The notes under the pieces were generated by a model. That model was not told the DNA's origin and made no database searches. It worked only from the letters and a program-made list of their open reading frames with translations. The position numbers and the translations under genes were made by a program. 64,000 bases of DNA from Allgaiera indica (GTDB lineage Bacteria > Pseudomonadota > Alphaproteobacteria > Rhodobacterales > Rhodobacteraceae): assembly GCF_900106675.1 (NCBI RefSeq), contig NZ_FNOB01000001.1:1-64000 (forward strand), written 5' to 3'. Below, in pieces: positions 8,452 through 18,592 of the stretch (the first letter of the stretch is position 1; each line of letters opens with the position of its first letter).

Positions 8452-9615
8452 CTACGCTACCGGCTGCGCCGTCTCGACCAGACGGGCGAAGAAGCTTGCC
8501 CCGATGGGGGCGATCTCATCGTTGAAATCATAGGCGGGGTGATGCAGCCCCGCGCCCGGGCCGGTGCCGAGGAACAGATAGGCGCCGGGGCGGGCCTCGA
8601 GCATGTAGGAAAAATCCTCGGCCCCCATCTCGCGTCCGGCGCGGCCGTCGACGGCGCCCGGCCCGGCAACCTCGGCCGCCACCTCGACGGCGAAGTCGGT
8701 TTTGGCGGCGTCGTTCACCGTGGGCGGGTAGCCCCATTCGTAGTCGATCCGTGCGGTGACGCCGTAGGCCTGTGCGGTGCCGCCCACGATCTCGTGGAGG
8801 CGACGTTTGACCAGGGCGCGCAGATCGGCGTTGAAATTGCGGATCGTGGCGCAGAACCAGGCCTCTTCGGGGATGATGTTCGAGGCGGTGCCACCGTGGA
8901 TCTGGGTGACCGAAATCACCAGGTCGTCCTGCGCATTGGCATTGCGGGTCACGATTGTCTGCAGGCCCTGGACCATCGCGACGACAGCGACCAGCGGATC
9001 GACCGTCTCATGCGGGTTGGCGCCGTGCCCCCCCTTGCCGGTGACATGGACCCAGACCGTATCGACCGAGGCCATCAGCGGCCCCGGGTTGGTGGCGAAA
9101 TGGCCGAAAGGCAGGTTTGGTGCGTTGTGGATGCCGTAGACCTGGGTGATGGCGAAGCGATCCATGACGCCTTCCTTCACCATCTCCTGACCGCCGCCGC
9201 CGTCTTCCTCGGCCGGCTGGAAGATCAGTGCGACGCGGCCGCAGAAGCGGCGTGTCTCGGCCAGGTATTTCGCCGCGCCCAGCAGCATCGTGGTATGGCC
9301 GTCATGGCCGCAGGCATGCATCTTGCCGGGGTTCCGTGAGGCGTGATCCAGTCCCGTCGCCTCGTCGATGGGCAGCGCGTCCATGTCGGCGCGCAAGCCG
9401 ATCGTGGGGCCCGCGCCCCGGCCCTCGATGATCGCGACGATGCCGGTCCTGGCGATGCCCTCGTGGATCTCGTCGACGCCGAATTCGCGCAGCCGGGCGG
9501 CGACGAAGGCCGCCGTTTCATGGCATTCGAAGGTAAGTTCGGGATGCTGGTGCAGGTGGCGGCGCCAGGTTTTCATTTCGTCGGCGTAGTCGGCGATGCG
9601 GTTGACGACTGGCAT
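8452..9615 (-). CDS. M20 family amidohydrolase (hippurate hydrolase-like)
   Basis: A 387-residue zinc/manganese amidohydrolase of the M20D group, which deacylates N-acyl amino acids such as hippurate, N-acetyl amino acids or indole-acetyl conjugates. Metal-binding motifs visible are [17 protein letters not shown], the catalytic acid in [11 protein letters not shown], and a C-terminal GAEDFSYM with a late His ([10 protein letters not shown]). The start is the ATG at 9615 ([19 protein letters not shown]) preceded by GGAGAG; a longer frame to 9702 lacks support. There are no functional neighbours, so the natural substrate is open. Confidence 0.9.
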   Translation of the reverse strand: MPVVNRIADYADEMKTWRRHLHQHPELTFECHETAAFVAARLREFGVDEIHEGIARTGIVAIIEGRGAGPTIGLRADMDALPIDEATGLDHASRNPGKMHACGHDGHTTMLLGAAKYLAETRRFCGRVALIFQPAEEDGGGGQEMVKEGVMDRFAITQVYGIHNAPNLPFGHFATNPGPLMASVDTVWVHVTGKGGHGANPHETVDPLVAVVAMVQGLQTIVTRNANAQDDLVISVTQIHGGTASNIIPEEAWFCATIRNFNADLRALVKRRLHEIVGGTAQAYGVTARIDYEWGYPPTVNDAAKTDFAVEVAAEVAGPGAVDGRAGREMGAEDFSYMLEARPGAYLFLGTGPGAGLHHPAYDFNDEIAPIGASFFARLVETAQPVA

Positions 9616-9724
9616 GCAAGCTCTCCGGCTGGACAGGACATGACTAGGTGGCATCATCCCGCCCAGCCCGCAAGTCGTCTTGCCAGGCCGTCCGCGGCGC
9701 ATCGGGTGGTGCCGGAAGAGAGGC

Positions 9725-10333
9725 CTAGCCCGAATGCTTGAGTTCGGCGATCAGCTTGTCGATATTGCCGCCGTTGCGGTCCAGCATCGCGCCGATCTCC
9801 TGGCGCTCGGTCGCCAGCATGTTCACGCCGTCGATGATCATGTTGAAGAACAGGTTGCGCCCCGCCTTGTCGGACACCAGCCACTTCAGATCGAACGGCG
9901 CCTCGCCACGCAGCTTGGCCAGCGAGCTGACCTCGTAGATGCCCGACTTGATCTGCCGAGCGCCGGTGACCTCGATCTTGCCGCCGATGAATTCGCGGAA
10001 CCGCTTGCCGTACTTGCGTGCGATATAACCCCGGAAGGCCGCGATATAGGCCCGGCGCTGTGCCGGCGTCGCCCGGCGGAACGCGATCCCCAGAGAGGAT
10101 TGCGCGATGATGTCGACATCGGCGTATTTGTCGAAGATATGCTCGAACTGGCCGACCATCTGGTCGAGCGACCCGCCCGAATTGATCACCCGGTTGATGT
10201 CGTTCACGACGGTATCGACCAGATCGCGGGCCTCGGCGGTGGTCAGCGCCGCGACCGGGCCGGCCAGCGCCAGCGTCGTCGCGCCGGCCATCAGCCCGGC
10301 GATCACCGAGCGGCGGGTAGGTTCAATTGCCAT
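9725..10333 (-). CDS. mlaC: MlaC-type phospholipid-binding periplasmic protein
   Basis: A 202-residue member of the MlaC/Ttg2D family. These ferry phospholipids across the periplasm between the MlaA outer-membrane complex and the inner-membrane MlaFEDB transporter. The N-terminus TRRSVIAGLMAGATTLALAG is a signal sequence with a twin-arginine pair, so Tat export is possible. The body shows the family pattern LVDTVVNDINRV, ARKYGKRF and LKWLVSDKAG. The ATG at 10333 overlaps the end of mlaA by 11 bp, so the two are translationally coupled. The ABC components mlaFED are not in the window. Confidence 0.9.
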   Translation of the reverse strand: MAIEPTRRSVIAGLMAGATTLALAGPVAALTTAEARDLVDTVVNDINRVINSGGSLDQMVGQFEHIFDKYADVDIIAQSSLGIAFRRATPAQRRAYIAAFRGYIARKYGKRFREFIGGKIEVTGARQIKSGIYEVSSLAKLRGEAPFDLKWLVSDKAGRNLFFNMIIDGVNMLATERQEIGAMLDRNGGNIDKLIAELKHSG

Positions 10334-11132
10334 AAGGATCCTCGTAAGGGTCTAGAAACTCTTGGTTGGTCTTGGACTTGATACCCAGTGCGTAGTCGCG
10401 GTTCTGCAAGTAAAGAAGTCGTTCCTGCGCATAGCTGTCCGCCGATCCATATAGGATGGAATCGATCGTCGACGAGAACCGGAAGCGGGTTTCCAGCTTT
10501 GCGCCCGCCTCGGCCAGCAGCGCGGCCTTTCGCTCGTTTCCGTTCAGGGCGAAGCGCAGCGGGTTGATCGCGAAATCGACGATCGTCCCGGTCAGGTCGC
10601 GTTCGGTCGAGGGACCCAGGATCGGCACCTCCAGATAGGCGCCCTGGCGCGCGCCCCAGACATGCAGGGTGCGCCCGAAATCGTTTGGCCGCGGCGCAAG
10701 CCCGATCGCCGTCGACGGATCGAACAGCCCCCCCACCCCGGCGGTGGTGTTCAGCACGAAGCGAAACAGGTTCTGCACCCCGGCGGCCAGATTGCCCTGC
10801 AGCAGATCGTTCACGAAATAGCTGGGCTCGGACAGGTTCGACGCCACGTTCGACACGCCCTGGCGCAGGGGCGCGGGCACGGCGCTGCCATAGGCGTTGG
10901 CGCTGGGTTTCAGCAGGGTCTTGTCCAGATCCACGTTGAACCGGTGGACAGCCCGATTCTGTGCCTCGTAGGGGTCGTTGACCCCTCCGCCCTTTGGCGC
11001 GGGCGCACAGCCGGCAAGGGCAACCGCCGCCAGCGTACCGAACAAGAGAGGCCGCGCCGCGGGCAGGCGTCGCAGGTCCACGATCGGCGCCCCCGGGTTG
11101 GCTTGGGGGCGAAGGGTCTGGCGTCGCCGCAT
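10323..11132 (-). CDS. mlaA: MlaA (VacJ) family lipoprotein
   Basis: An outer-membrane lipoprotein that pulls mislocalised phospholipids from the outer leaflet and hands them to MlaC. The 269-residue frame has a hydrophobic segment ending in the lipobox LAGC (about residues 38-41), then the family motifs NDPYEAQNRAVHRFN, FVNDLLQGN, RFVLNTTAGVGGLFD and FGRTLHVWG. The ATG at 11132 puts about 25 extra residues before the signal core; a GTG about 17 codons later is an alternative start. The stop overlaps mlaC by 11 bp. A C-terminal YEDPYGN tail completes the protein. Confidence 0.93.
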   Translation of the reverse strand: MRRRQTLRPQANPGAPIVDLRRLPAARPLLFGTLAAVALAGCAPAPKGGGVNDPYEAQNRAVHRFNVDLDKTLLKPSANAYGSAVPAPLRQGVSNVASNLSEPSYFVNDLLQGNLAAGVQNLFRFVLNTTAGVGGLFDPSTAIGLAPRPNDFGRTLHVWGARQGAYLEVPILGPSTERDLTGTIVDFAINPLRFALNGNERKAALLAEAGAKLETRFRFSSTIDSILYGSADSYAQERLLYLQNRDYALGIKSKTNQEFLDPYEDPYGN

Positions 11133-11331
11133 TCCTTAGCTTTCCAGCAATGTTCTTGTGTCACTGTCCCGTTTGGCACGGGCGCCAGAGATAGGGCTTC
11201 GGCGCCATCATGGCAAGCCGCGGGCGTCGCGGCAGCGGCCAGGTGCGGACAGAATGCCACGGTCGGCGGCGGCTGGCGAGGCCGATCGCCATCCGGACGG
11301 AAACAGACACGAACTTGGGGGGCGACGCGGA

Positions 11332-13074
11332 ATGGGCTTGGATCGCAACGCTTTCTCGGCGGGCCGGGCAGAGCTTGCCCACGCCCGCCGGGCGGTGGCC
11401 TCGTTGATCGGACGCGCAGCGCTTTTCGGCACCTTCGCCAACCTTTTGCTACTGGCCGGGCCGCTATACATGCTGCAGGTCTACGACCGCGTGCTTGGAG
11501 CCCGGTCCGAGGAAACCCTGGTTGCGCTCAGCCTGCTGCTGGCGCTGTGCTATCTGATCATGGCGGTGCTTGACCACGCGCGGGCACGATTGACGGCGCG
11601 GGCCGGCGCGCTGTTGCACGACCGTCTGGGCGGGCGGATCTTCGACGCACAGATTAGCCGCGCCGCGGTGGCCGCCGACGACAGGCTGGCCCAGGGCGCG
11701 TTGCGCGATCTCGATGCGCTGCGCATGGTGATGGGCGCGCCGGTGCTGATGGCGCTGTTCGATCTGCTGTGGACGCCGCTGTTTCTGGCCGCGATCTTCG
11801 TGTTTCATCCGCTGCTGGGCTGGGCGGCGCTTGGCGGATGCGCGCTGCTGATCGCGCTGGCGGCGCTGAACCAGGCCACCACCCGCGCCCTGCGCCACAA
11901 TACCGCCGCGGCGCTGGACCGCGCCAACCGCCTGGCCGATGCCCTGCGGGCCGAGGCCCCGACCGCCCGCGCGCTGGGGCTGACGGCTTTCGGCAGGGCA
12001 CGCTGGCACCATGACCAGGAGGCGGCGCGCGACGATGGGCTTCGCCTGTCGGACCGGCACGCGCTGTTCGCCTCGGCGACCCGGGGCGGACGGCTATTCC
12101 TGCAATCGGCCCTGCTGGGGATCGGGGCCTGGCTGGTGCTGCGCGACGCGCTGACGCCGGGGGCGATGATCGCCACCTCGGTTCTGATGGGACGCGCGCT
12201 TGCACCGGTCGAGCAGGTCATCGGCCAGTGGGCATTGTTGCAACGCGCATCCCGGGGCTGGCGGCAGCTGGCACTGCTGCTGACCGAATGCCCAGGCTCA
12301 CCGGCCCCGATGCCCCTGCCCGCCCCCGAGCCGCGCCTGCAGGTCGAGCAACTGACGGTAGTGCCCCCCGGGGCGCGCGCGGCCAGCCTGCGGATGCTGT
12401 CGCTCTCCCTGGAACCGGGCCAGGCTTTGGGGGTGATCGGGCCTTCCGGCGCGGGCAAGTCCACGCTGGCCCGCGCGCTGGCGGGGATCTGGCCCGCCGC
12501 CGCCGGCAGCATCCGCCTGGGCGGGACGCCGATCGGGCTTTTTCCCCCTGCCGAACTGGCGCGCCATCTGGGCTATCTGCCCCAGCAGGTGCCGCTGTTC
12601 GAGGGCACGGTGGCCGAAAACATCGCCCGGCTCGACCCCACACCCGACGCGAAAGCGGTTGTCGCCGCCGCCCGCCGCGCCTTTGCGCATGAGATGATCC
12701 TTTCGCTGCCCCAGGGCTATGATACGCCCCTGGGTCCGGGCGGCGCGGGGCTGTCGGGCGGGCAGATCCAGCGGATCGGCCTGGCGCGCGCGCTGTTCGG
12801 CGATCCGGTGCTGCTGATCCTGGATGAACCCAACGCCAATCTCGACAATGACGGATCGGAGGCGATGAATGCCGTGATCCGCGACGCCAAGGCGCGGGGC
12901 CGGGTGGTGCTGGTGATGGCCCACCGACCGGCTGCGATCCGCGATTGCGACCGGCTTCTGGTGCTGGACGGCGGCCAGATGCGCGCCCTGGGACCGCCAG
13001 ATCAGGTGCTGCGCGCCGAAGTCGGCAATCATGCCGAGGTGCTGCGCGCCGCCACCCCCGGGGGTGTCGCATGA
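11332..13074 (+). CDS. Type I secretion system permease/ATPase (PrtD/HlyB family)
   Basis: A 580-residue ABC exporter half-transporter. The N-terminal half (about 25-330) holds the transmembrane domain with FANLLLLAGPLYMLQVYDRV, characteristic of type I secretion ATPases. The C-terminal nucleotide-binding domain has Walker A GPSGAGKST (about 369-377), signature LSGGQ (about 474-478) and Walker B LLILDEPN (about 494). I start at ATG 11332 with a G-rich site upstream. The stop overlaps the HlyD start as ATGA, marking an operon. Neither a TolC-like partner nor an RTX-type substrate gene is close, so the cargo is unknown. Confidence 0.93.
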   Translation: MGLDRNAFSAGRAELAHARRAVASLIGRAALFGTFANLLLLAGPLYMLQVYDRVLGARSEETLVALSLLLALCYLIMAVLDHARARLTARAGALLHDRLGGRIFDAQISRAAVAADDRLAQGALRDLDALRMVMGAPVLMALFDLLWTPLFLAAIFVFHPLLGWAALGGCALLIALAALNQATTRALRHNTAAALDRANRLADALRAEAPTARALGLTAFGRARWHHDQEAARDDGLRLSDRHALFASATRGGRLFLQSALLGIGAWLVLRDALTPGAMIATSVLMGRALAPVEQVIGQWALLQRASRGWRQLALLLTECPGSPAPMPLPAPEPRLQVEQLTVVPPGARAASLRMLSLSLEPGQALGVIGPSGAGKSTLARALAGIWPAAAGSIRLGGTPIGLFPPAELARHLGYLPQQVPLFEGTVAENIARLDPTPDAKAVVAAARRAFAHEMILSLPQGYDTPLGPGGAGLSGGQIQRIGLARALFGDPVLLILDEPNANLDNDGSEAMNAVIRDAKARGRVVLVMAHRPAAIRDCDRLLVLDGGQMRALGPPDQVLRAEVGNHAEVLRAATPGGVA

Positions 13075-14351
13075 ACCCGCCGCTCTCGCCCCGCCCGGCG
13101 CAGCGGGCCGGCTGGCTGGCGCTGCTGGCGCTGGTCGCGGGCGTCGGGGGCTGGTCGCTGCTGGCGCGTCTTTCGGGCGCGATCATCGCGCACGGTCAGA
13201 TCGCGCCGGCAGGCAATCGGCTGGTGATCCAGCACCCCGAAGGCGGCGTGATCGCGCAGCTGGAGGTGTCGGAGGGTAGTCATGTGCGCCAGGGCCAGCG
13301 GCTGGCGCGGCTCGACGATACGCGCCTGGCGTCCGAAAAGGCGGTCTCCGACAGCCGTTACTGGGCCCTGATCGCCCGCCGCGCCCGCCTTCTGGCCGAA
13401 CGCGACAATGCCGCCGCGCCGGATCCGGGGCCGCCGATGCCCGCTGCGCCGGACCTGGCCGCGCAGATGGCCGGCCAGGCGCGCCTGTTCAACGCGCGCC
13501 GCGACGCCCGGCTTCAGGAAGCCGCGCAACTGGAGGAGCGGCAGCGCCAGGTCCGGGCACAGATCACCGGGCTCGACACCCAGGCAGAGGCACTGGGCCG
13601 CGAACGCAGGCTGGTCGCCGCCGATTTGGCCGACCAGCGGGCGTTGCGCGCGCGCGGGCTGACACAGGCGATGCAGGTCACCGCCCTGGCGCGTGACCTG
13701 GCGCGGCTTGATGGGCGAATCGCGGCCATTGTCGCGGCGCGGGCCGGAGCACAGGGACAGTTGGCCGAACTGGGGATCGCCCGGATCCGGCTGGACGCCC
13801 GCGCGCGCGAGACCGCGCTGACCGAATTGCGCCCGCTGGAAGCCGAGATCGCCGCCCTGGCCGAAAAGCGCTCGGCCCTGTCGCGGCGCCTTGCGGCGCT
13901 GGATCTGCGCGCGCCCGCTGCCGGCGTGGTGCAGGGCCTGGTGCTGACCACGCCGCGCGCGGTGCTGCGCCCGGCCGAGCCGCTCTTGTCGATCGTGCGT
14001 CAGGATCGCCCGCCGGTCGTCACCGCGCGCATCGCGCCGCGCGATATCGACGCCGTGCGCAGCGGCCAGCCCGTCCGCCTGCGCCTGACCGCCTTCGATG
14101 CGCGCACCACGCCCGAGTTGTCCGCGCATCTGACCCGCGTCTCGGCCGATGCCTTCAGCGACCCGGCCACGGGCCAGGGGTATTACCGCGCCGAGGTCAC
14201 CATCGCACCGGACGAGGCCGCCCGCCTTGGCAGCCCACTGATCCCCGGCATGCCGGTCGAGGTGTTCATCGCGACGGGTCCCCACAGCCCGGCGGCCTAT
14301 CTTTGGAAACCCTTCGCCGATTATTTCGCCCGCGCCCTGCGCGACGGCTAG
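13071..14351 (+). CDS. HlyD family type I secretion adaptor
   Basis: A 426-residue membrane-fusion protein that links the ABC exporter to an outer-membrane channel. It has one N-terminal transmembrane helix (about 14-36, WLALLALVAGVGGWSLLARL), a lipoyl half-motif VIQHPEGGVIAQLEVSEG, a long coiled-coil hairpin rich in Ala, Arg, Gln and Leu (about 100-280), the second lipoyl half LDLRAPAAGVV, and a C-terminal beta domain ending IPGMPVEVFIATG. The start at 13071 overlaps the stop of the ATPase (ATGA). The length is normal for PrtE/HlyD proteins. Confidence 0.93.
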   Translation: MNPPLSPRPAQRAGWLALLALVAGVGGWSLLARLSGAIIAHGQIAPAGNRLVIQHPEGGVIAQLEVSEGSHVRQGQRLARLDDTRLASEKAVSDSRYWALIARRARLLAERDNAAAPDPGPPMPAAPDLAAQMAGQARLFNARRDARLQEAAQLEERQRQVRAQITGLDTQAEALGRERRLVAADLADQRALRARGLTQAMQVTALARDLARLDGRIAAIVAARAGAQGQLAELGIARIRLDARARETALTELRPLEAEIAALAEKRSALSRRLAALDLRAPAAGVVQGLVLTTPRAVLRPAEPLLSIVRQDRPPVVTARIAPRDIDAVRSGQPVRLRLTAFDARTTPELSAHLTRVSADAFSDPATGQGYYRAEVTIAPDEAARLGSPLIPGMPVEVFIATGPHSPAAYLWKPFADYFARALRDG

Positions 14352-14428
14352 CACCCCGCCCAACGCCCCTTTCAGCCCCCGCGACTCTGCGATAGCGTGC
14401 GCCCGAACGACAGCGATCGGAGGACGCA

Positions 14429-14911
14429 ATGAGTGCCATCGAGACCCGCCTGGCCAAGCTGGGCCTGACACTGCCCGACGCGCCGGCCCCCGCCGCCAAT
14501 TACGTCCCCTTCGTGCGCGCCGGCAATCTGCTGCATGTCTCGGGCCAGATCAGCCAGGACGAGACCGGCCTGATCACCGGCAAGATCGGCGCCGATCTGA
14601 CCACCGAACAGGGCGCCGCCGCCGCGCGGCGCTGCGCGCTCAGCCTGCTGGCGCAGGTCAAGGCTGCCTGCGACGGTGACCTGGGGCGCCTGGCCCGGGT
14701 GGTGAAGCTGACCGGCTTTGTCAATTCGACCCCCGACTTCACCGACCAGCCGAAGGTGATCAACGGCGCCTCCGACCTGATGGTCGAGGTTCTGGGCGAA
14801 ATCGGCCGCCACGCCCGTTCGGCCGTCAGCGCCGGCGCCCTGCCGCTGGGCGTCGCGGTCGAGATCGACGGCGTCTTCGAAATCACCGACGGCGCATACG
14901 AGCCGCGCTGA
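14429..14911 (+). CDS. RidA family protein (YjgF/YER057c/UK114)
   Basis: A 160-residue member of the RidA superfamily, whose archetype hydrolyses reactive enamine/imine intermediates released by PLP enzymes. The protein is of the longer subfamily (about 150 residues) with PFVRAGNLLHVSGQIS, KLTGFVNSTPDF and SARSAVSAGALPLGVAVEID-like sequence. The Arg of RidA that binds the substrate carboxylate is normally in a RxxVxVxxLP context; here ARSAVSAGALPLGVAVE fits. The ATG at 14429 follows GGAGGACGCA. The stop overlaps the next gene (TGATG), so the two are co-translated. Confidence 0.9.
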   Translation: MSAIETRLAKLGLTLPDAPAPAANYVPFVRAGNLLHVSGQISQDETGLITGKIGADLTTEQGAAAARRCALSLLAQVKAACDGDLGRLARVVKLTGFVNSTPDFTDQPKVINGASDLMVEVLGEIGRHARSAVSAGALPLGVAVEIDGVFEITDGAYEPR

Positions 14912-15675
14912 TGACCTTGCCGCGCCCGTTCCTGCACCTGCCGATCGCCCACCGCGCCTATCACGACAAGGGCGCGGGCCGGCCCGAAAATTCGCTTTCC
15001 GCCGTGCGTGCCGCCGTTATGGCGGGCTACGGGATCGAGATCGACCTTCAGCCTTCCTCTGACGGCGTGCCGATGGTGTTCCACGACTATTCGCTCGAAC
15101 GCCTCACCGGCGCGACGGGACCGATCCGGGGCCGGTCCGCCGCAGAACTGGGGCAAATCCCGCTGACCGGCGGCGACGAGGGCATCCCGACGCTGACGCA
15201 GGTTCTGGCAGAGGTCGCCGGCCGCGTGCCGCTGCTGGTCGAGATCAAGGACCAGGACGGGGCGCTGGGTCCCGACGTGGGCGCGCTCGAGACCGCGGCG
15301 GCGCCGCTGCTGACCGCTTATCCGGGTCCGGTCGCGGTCATGTCGTTCAACCCGCATTCCATGGTCGCTATGGCGCGGCTTGCGCCCGATCTGCCGCGCG
15401 GGCTGACCACTTGCGCCTTCCGCCCCGACGATTGGCGCCTGATCCCCCCGGCCCGCCTGCAGGATTTGAGCGCGATCCCCGATTACGACCGGGTCAGCGC
15501 CTGTTTCATCAGCCATGAATGGAAAGATCTCGGCGATCCGCGCGTGGCCGCCTTGAGGGGCCAGGGCGCGGAAATCCTGTGCTGGACGATCCGGTCCGCG
15601 GCGGACGAGGCACAGGCGCGCAGGATCGCAGGCAACATCACGTTCGAGCAATACGCGGCCGAGATCCCGGCTTGA
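14911..15675 (+). CDS. Glycerophosphodiester phosphodiesterase family protein
   Basis: A 254-residue GDPD-fold enzyme expected to hydrolyse glycerophosphodiesters to glycerol-3-phosphate and an alcohol. Visible are IAHRAYHDKG with the catalytic His, PENSLSAVRAA, the metal-binding GIEIDLQPSSDGVPMVFHD (E, D and second catalytic His) and LVEIKDQ. No signal peptide is evident, so it is likely cytoplasmic and would act on imported diesters. It overlaps RidA by one base at TGATG. Confidence 0.92.
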   Translation: MTLPRPFLHLPIAHRAYHDKGAGRPENSLSAVRAAVMAGYGIEIDLQPSSDGVPMVFHDYSLERLTGATGPIRGRSAAELGQIPLTGGDEGIPTLTQVLAEVAGRVPLLVEIKDQDGALGPDVGALETAAAPLLTAYPGPVAVMSFNPHSMVAMARLAPDLPRGLTTCAFRPDDWRLIPPARLQDLSAIPDYDRVSACFISHEWKDLGDPRVAALRGQGAEILCWTIRSAADEAQARRIAGNITFEQYAAEIPA

Positions 15676-15799
15676 CCTGCCCCCGACCCGGCCCAGTTCC
15701 GTTAGGATCGGCGGGGAGGAACGCGTGCGCCGGGCGCCGGCACGGCGGCAGGCGGGCGCAAAAGACCGCCCACGCGCAAGGGACAGATCTGAAGGCAAG

Positions 15800-16987
<1,188 letters not shown>

Positions 16988-16989
16988 TC

Positions 16990-17286
16990 ATGGCCGAAAA
17001 ACTTGCCCCCGACACCCGCGCGGCGGCGCTGACGGAACTGTCCGGGACCGGCTGGGCCGAGACGCCGGGCCGCGACGCAATCGCCAAGACCTTCCGTTTC
17101 GCCAATTTCGTCGAGGCCTTCGGCTGGATGACCCGGGTGGCGATCTGGGCCGAAAAATGGAACCACCACCCCGAGTGGCGCAATGTATATGCAACGGTCG
17201 AGGTCACACTAAGCACCCATGACGCGGCCGGCCTGACCGAACTGGACGTGAAACTGGCCAAGAAGATGGACGCACTCTCGACATGA
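16990..17286 (+). CDS. phhB: 4a-hydroxytetrahydrobiopterin (pterin-4a-carbinolamine) dehydratase
   Basis: A 98-residue PCD/DCoH family protein that dehydrates 4a-hydroxy-tetrahydropterin, recycling the cofactor of aromatic amino acid hydroxylases. The signature FVEAFGWMTRVAIWAEKWNH and HHPEWRNVY contain the conserved His-His-Pro-Glu-Trp of the active site. No phenylalanine hydroxylase is in the window; in many bacteria the family also occurs without one. Its stop overlaps the MscS start (ATGA). Confidence 0.94.
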   Translation: MAEKLAPDTRAAALTELSGTGWAETPGRDAIAKTFRFANFVEAFGWMTRVAIWAEKWNHHPEWRNVYATVEVTLSTHDAAGLTELDVKLAKKMDALST

Positions 17287-18248
17287 CTGATCTGATCACC
17301 AACATCTTCCACACCCCGCTTTTGCAGGGAAAATCCATCGCCGATGTGGTGACGATCCCCTTCCTGGCCTCGGTCGCGGGCAGCACGCTTACCGCCATTG
17401 CGATTCTGGTGGCGGGCTTCATCCTGGGGCGTTGGGCGGATCAGCGCATCAGCGGGCTCAGCCAGCGCTATGCGCGCCTTGACGACACGCTCTTTACCTT
17501 CCTGGGCAATATCACCCGCTACGCAGTGCTGACCTTCACTGTGCTTTTCGTGCTCAACACCTTCGGCATCCAGACGACCTCGATCGTCGCCGTGATCGGC
17601 GCCGCCGGCCTGGCGGTGGGGCTTGCCCTGCAAGGCACGCTGTCGAATGTCGCGGCCGGGGTGATGATCATCGTCTTCCGGCCGTTCAAGCTGGGTGATT
17701 TCGTGGCCGTCGCCTCGACCATGGGGACGGTGAAGTCGATCAACCTGAACTTCATCGAACTGGCGACGATAGACAATTTGCAGGTCATCGTGCCCAACGC
17801 CAAGGTCTGGGGCAACATGATCACCAATTACTCGGTCTATCCGACGCGGCGCGCGGAATGGACCTTCGGAGTGGGTTATGCCTCGGATCTGTCCAAGGTC
17901 GAAGGCGTGATCCGAGAGGTGCTTGCCGCCGACGCGCGCAGCCTGTCCGACCCGGAGCCCTTCGTGCAGGTTGCGGCGCTCAATGACAGTTCGGTCGATT
18001 TCCTGGTGCGCAACTGGGTGGCACGAGCGGATTACTTCGCCTATCGCAACGACATCACCCGCAAGATCAAAGAGGCCTTCGACGCCCACGGCATCGACAT
18101 CCCCTTCCCGACGCGCACCATGGTGGCCGCCGGCGGCGTTGCACCGATAGCGCCCGGGGAAGAGGCCACCGCGACGCCGCCCGAGTCCGGCGACGGCACT
18201 GATCCGGCGACCACCGCGATGGCAGCGAAGGGCAGCGGGCTGGCGTGA
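17283..18248 (+). CDS. MscS-type mechanosensitive ion channel
   Basis: A 321-residue inner-membrane channel that opens under membrane tension to release solutes on osmotic downshock. Three hydrophobic segments lie in the first 130 residues, the third being the pore helix with the Gly/Ala-rich GAAGLAVGLALQGTLSNVAAG. The beta domain follows with VFRPFKLGDFV, and the YGYSS-like cytoplasmic vestibule ends near residue 275. A disordered Pro/Thr/Ala tail closes the protein. The start overlaps the pterin dehydratase stop (ATGA), placing it last in this + strand run. Confidence 0.95.
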   Translation: MTDLITNIFHTPLLQGKSIADVVTIPFLASVAGSTLTAIAILVAGFILGRWADQRISGLSQRYARLDDTLFTFLGNITRYAVLTFTVLFVLNTFGIQTTSIVAVIGAAGLAVGLALQGTLSNVAAGVMIIVFRPFKLGDFVAVASTMGTVKSINLNFIELATIDNLQVIVPNAKVWGNMITNYSVYPTRRAEWTFGVGYASDLSKVEGVIREVLAADARSLSDPEPFVQVAALNDSSVDFLVRNWVARADYFAYRNDITRKIKEAFDAHGIDIPFPTRTMVAAGGVAPIAPGEEATATPPESGDGTDPATTAMAAKGSGLA

Positions 18249-18278
18249 CAGCGGAACGACGGAGCGGCGGCGCCTAGC

Positions 18279-18515
18279 CTAGCGGGTGACGAAACTCTGC
18301 CAGATCCAGATCAACAGCAGCGCGCCGATCAGCGCACCCAGAAGGCCAGCCAGCGCACCGATCATGAACAGAAGCGCGCGCAGCAGCAGTGCGCCAAGCA
18401 GCGCGCCGACGATGCCGATCGCGATGGTCACCACCGGATTGGCCTCTACGTCCATCATCCGGGTCGCCATGTAGCCGGCAAGCGCCCCGATCGCGATCAG
18501 AATAACCAGGCCCAT
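18279..18515 (-). CDS. GlsB/YeaQ/YmgE-type small membrane protein
   Basis: A 78-residue, almost wholly hydrophobic protein with three transmembrane helices, matching the transglycosylase-associated (GlsB/YeaQ/YmgE) stress-response family: MGLVILIAIGALAGYMATR, then a Gly-rich GIVGALLGALLL. Role unknown; family members are often stress induced. I start at ATG 18515, with GGAG 7 bases before it; in-frame starts at 18533 (ATG) and 18548 would add a few polar residues. It is convergent with MscS. Confidence 0.82.
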   Translation of the reverse strand: MGLVILIAIGALAGYMATRMMDVEANPVVTIAIGIVGALLGALLLRALLFMIGALAGLLGALIGALLLIWIWQSFVTR

Positions 18516-18592
18516 CTGGTGCTCCGTTCCCATCCCGTCCGCTGTCACATGTGGACTGGCGGCGCCAAGGTCAAGCGCGCCCGGGCCGCGCC

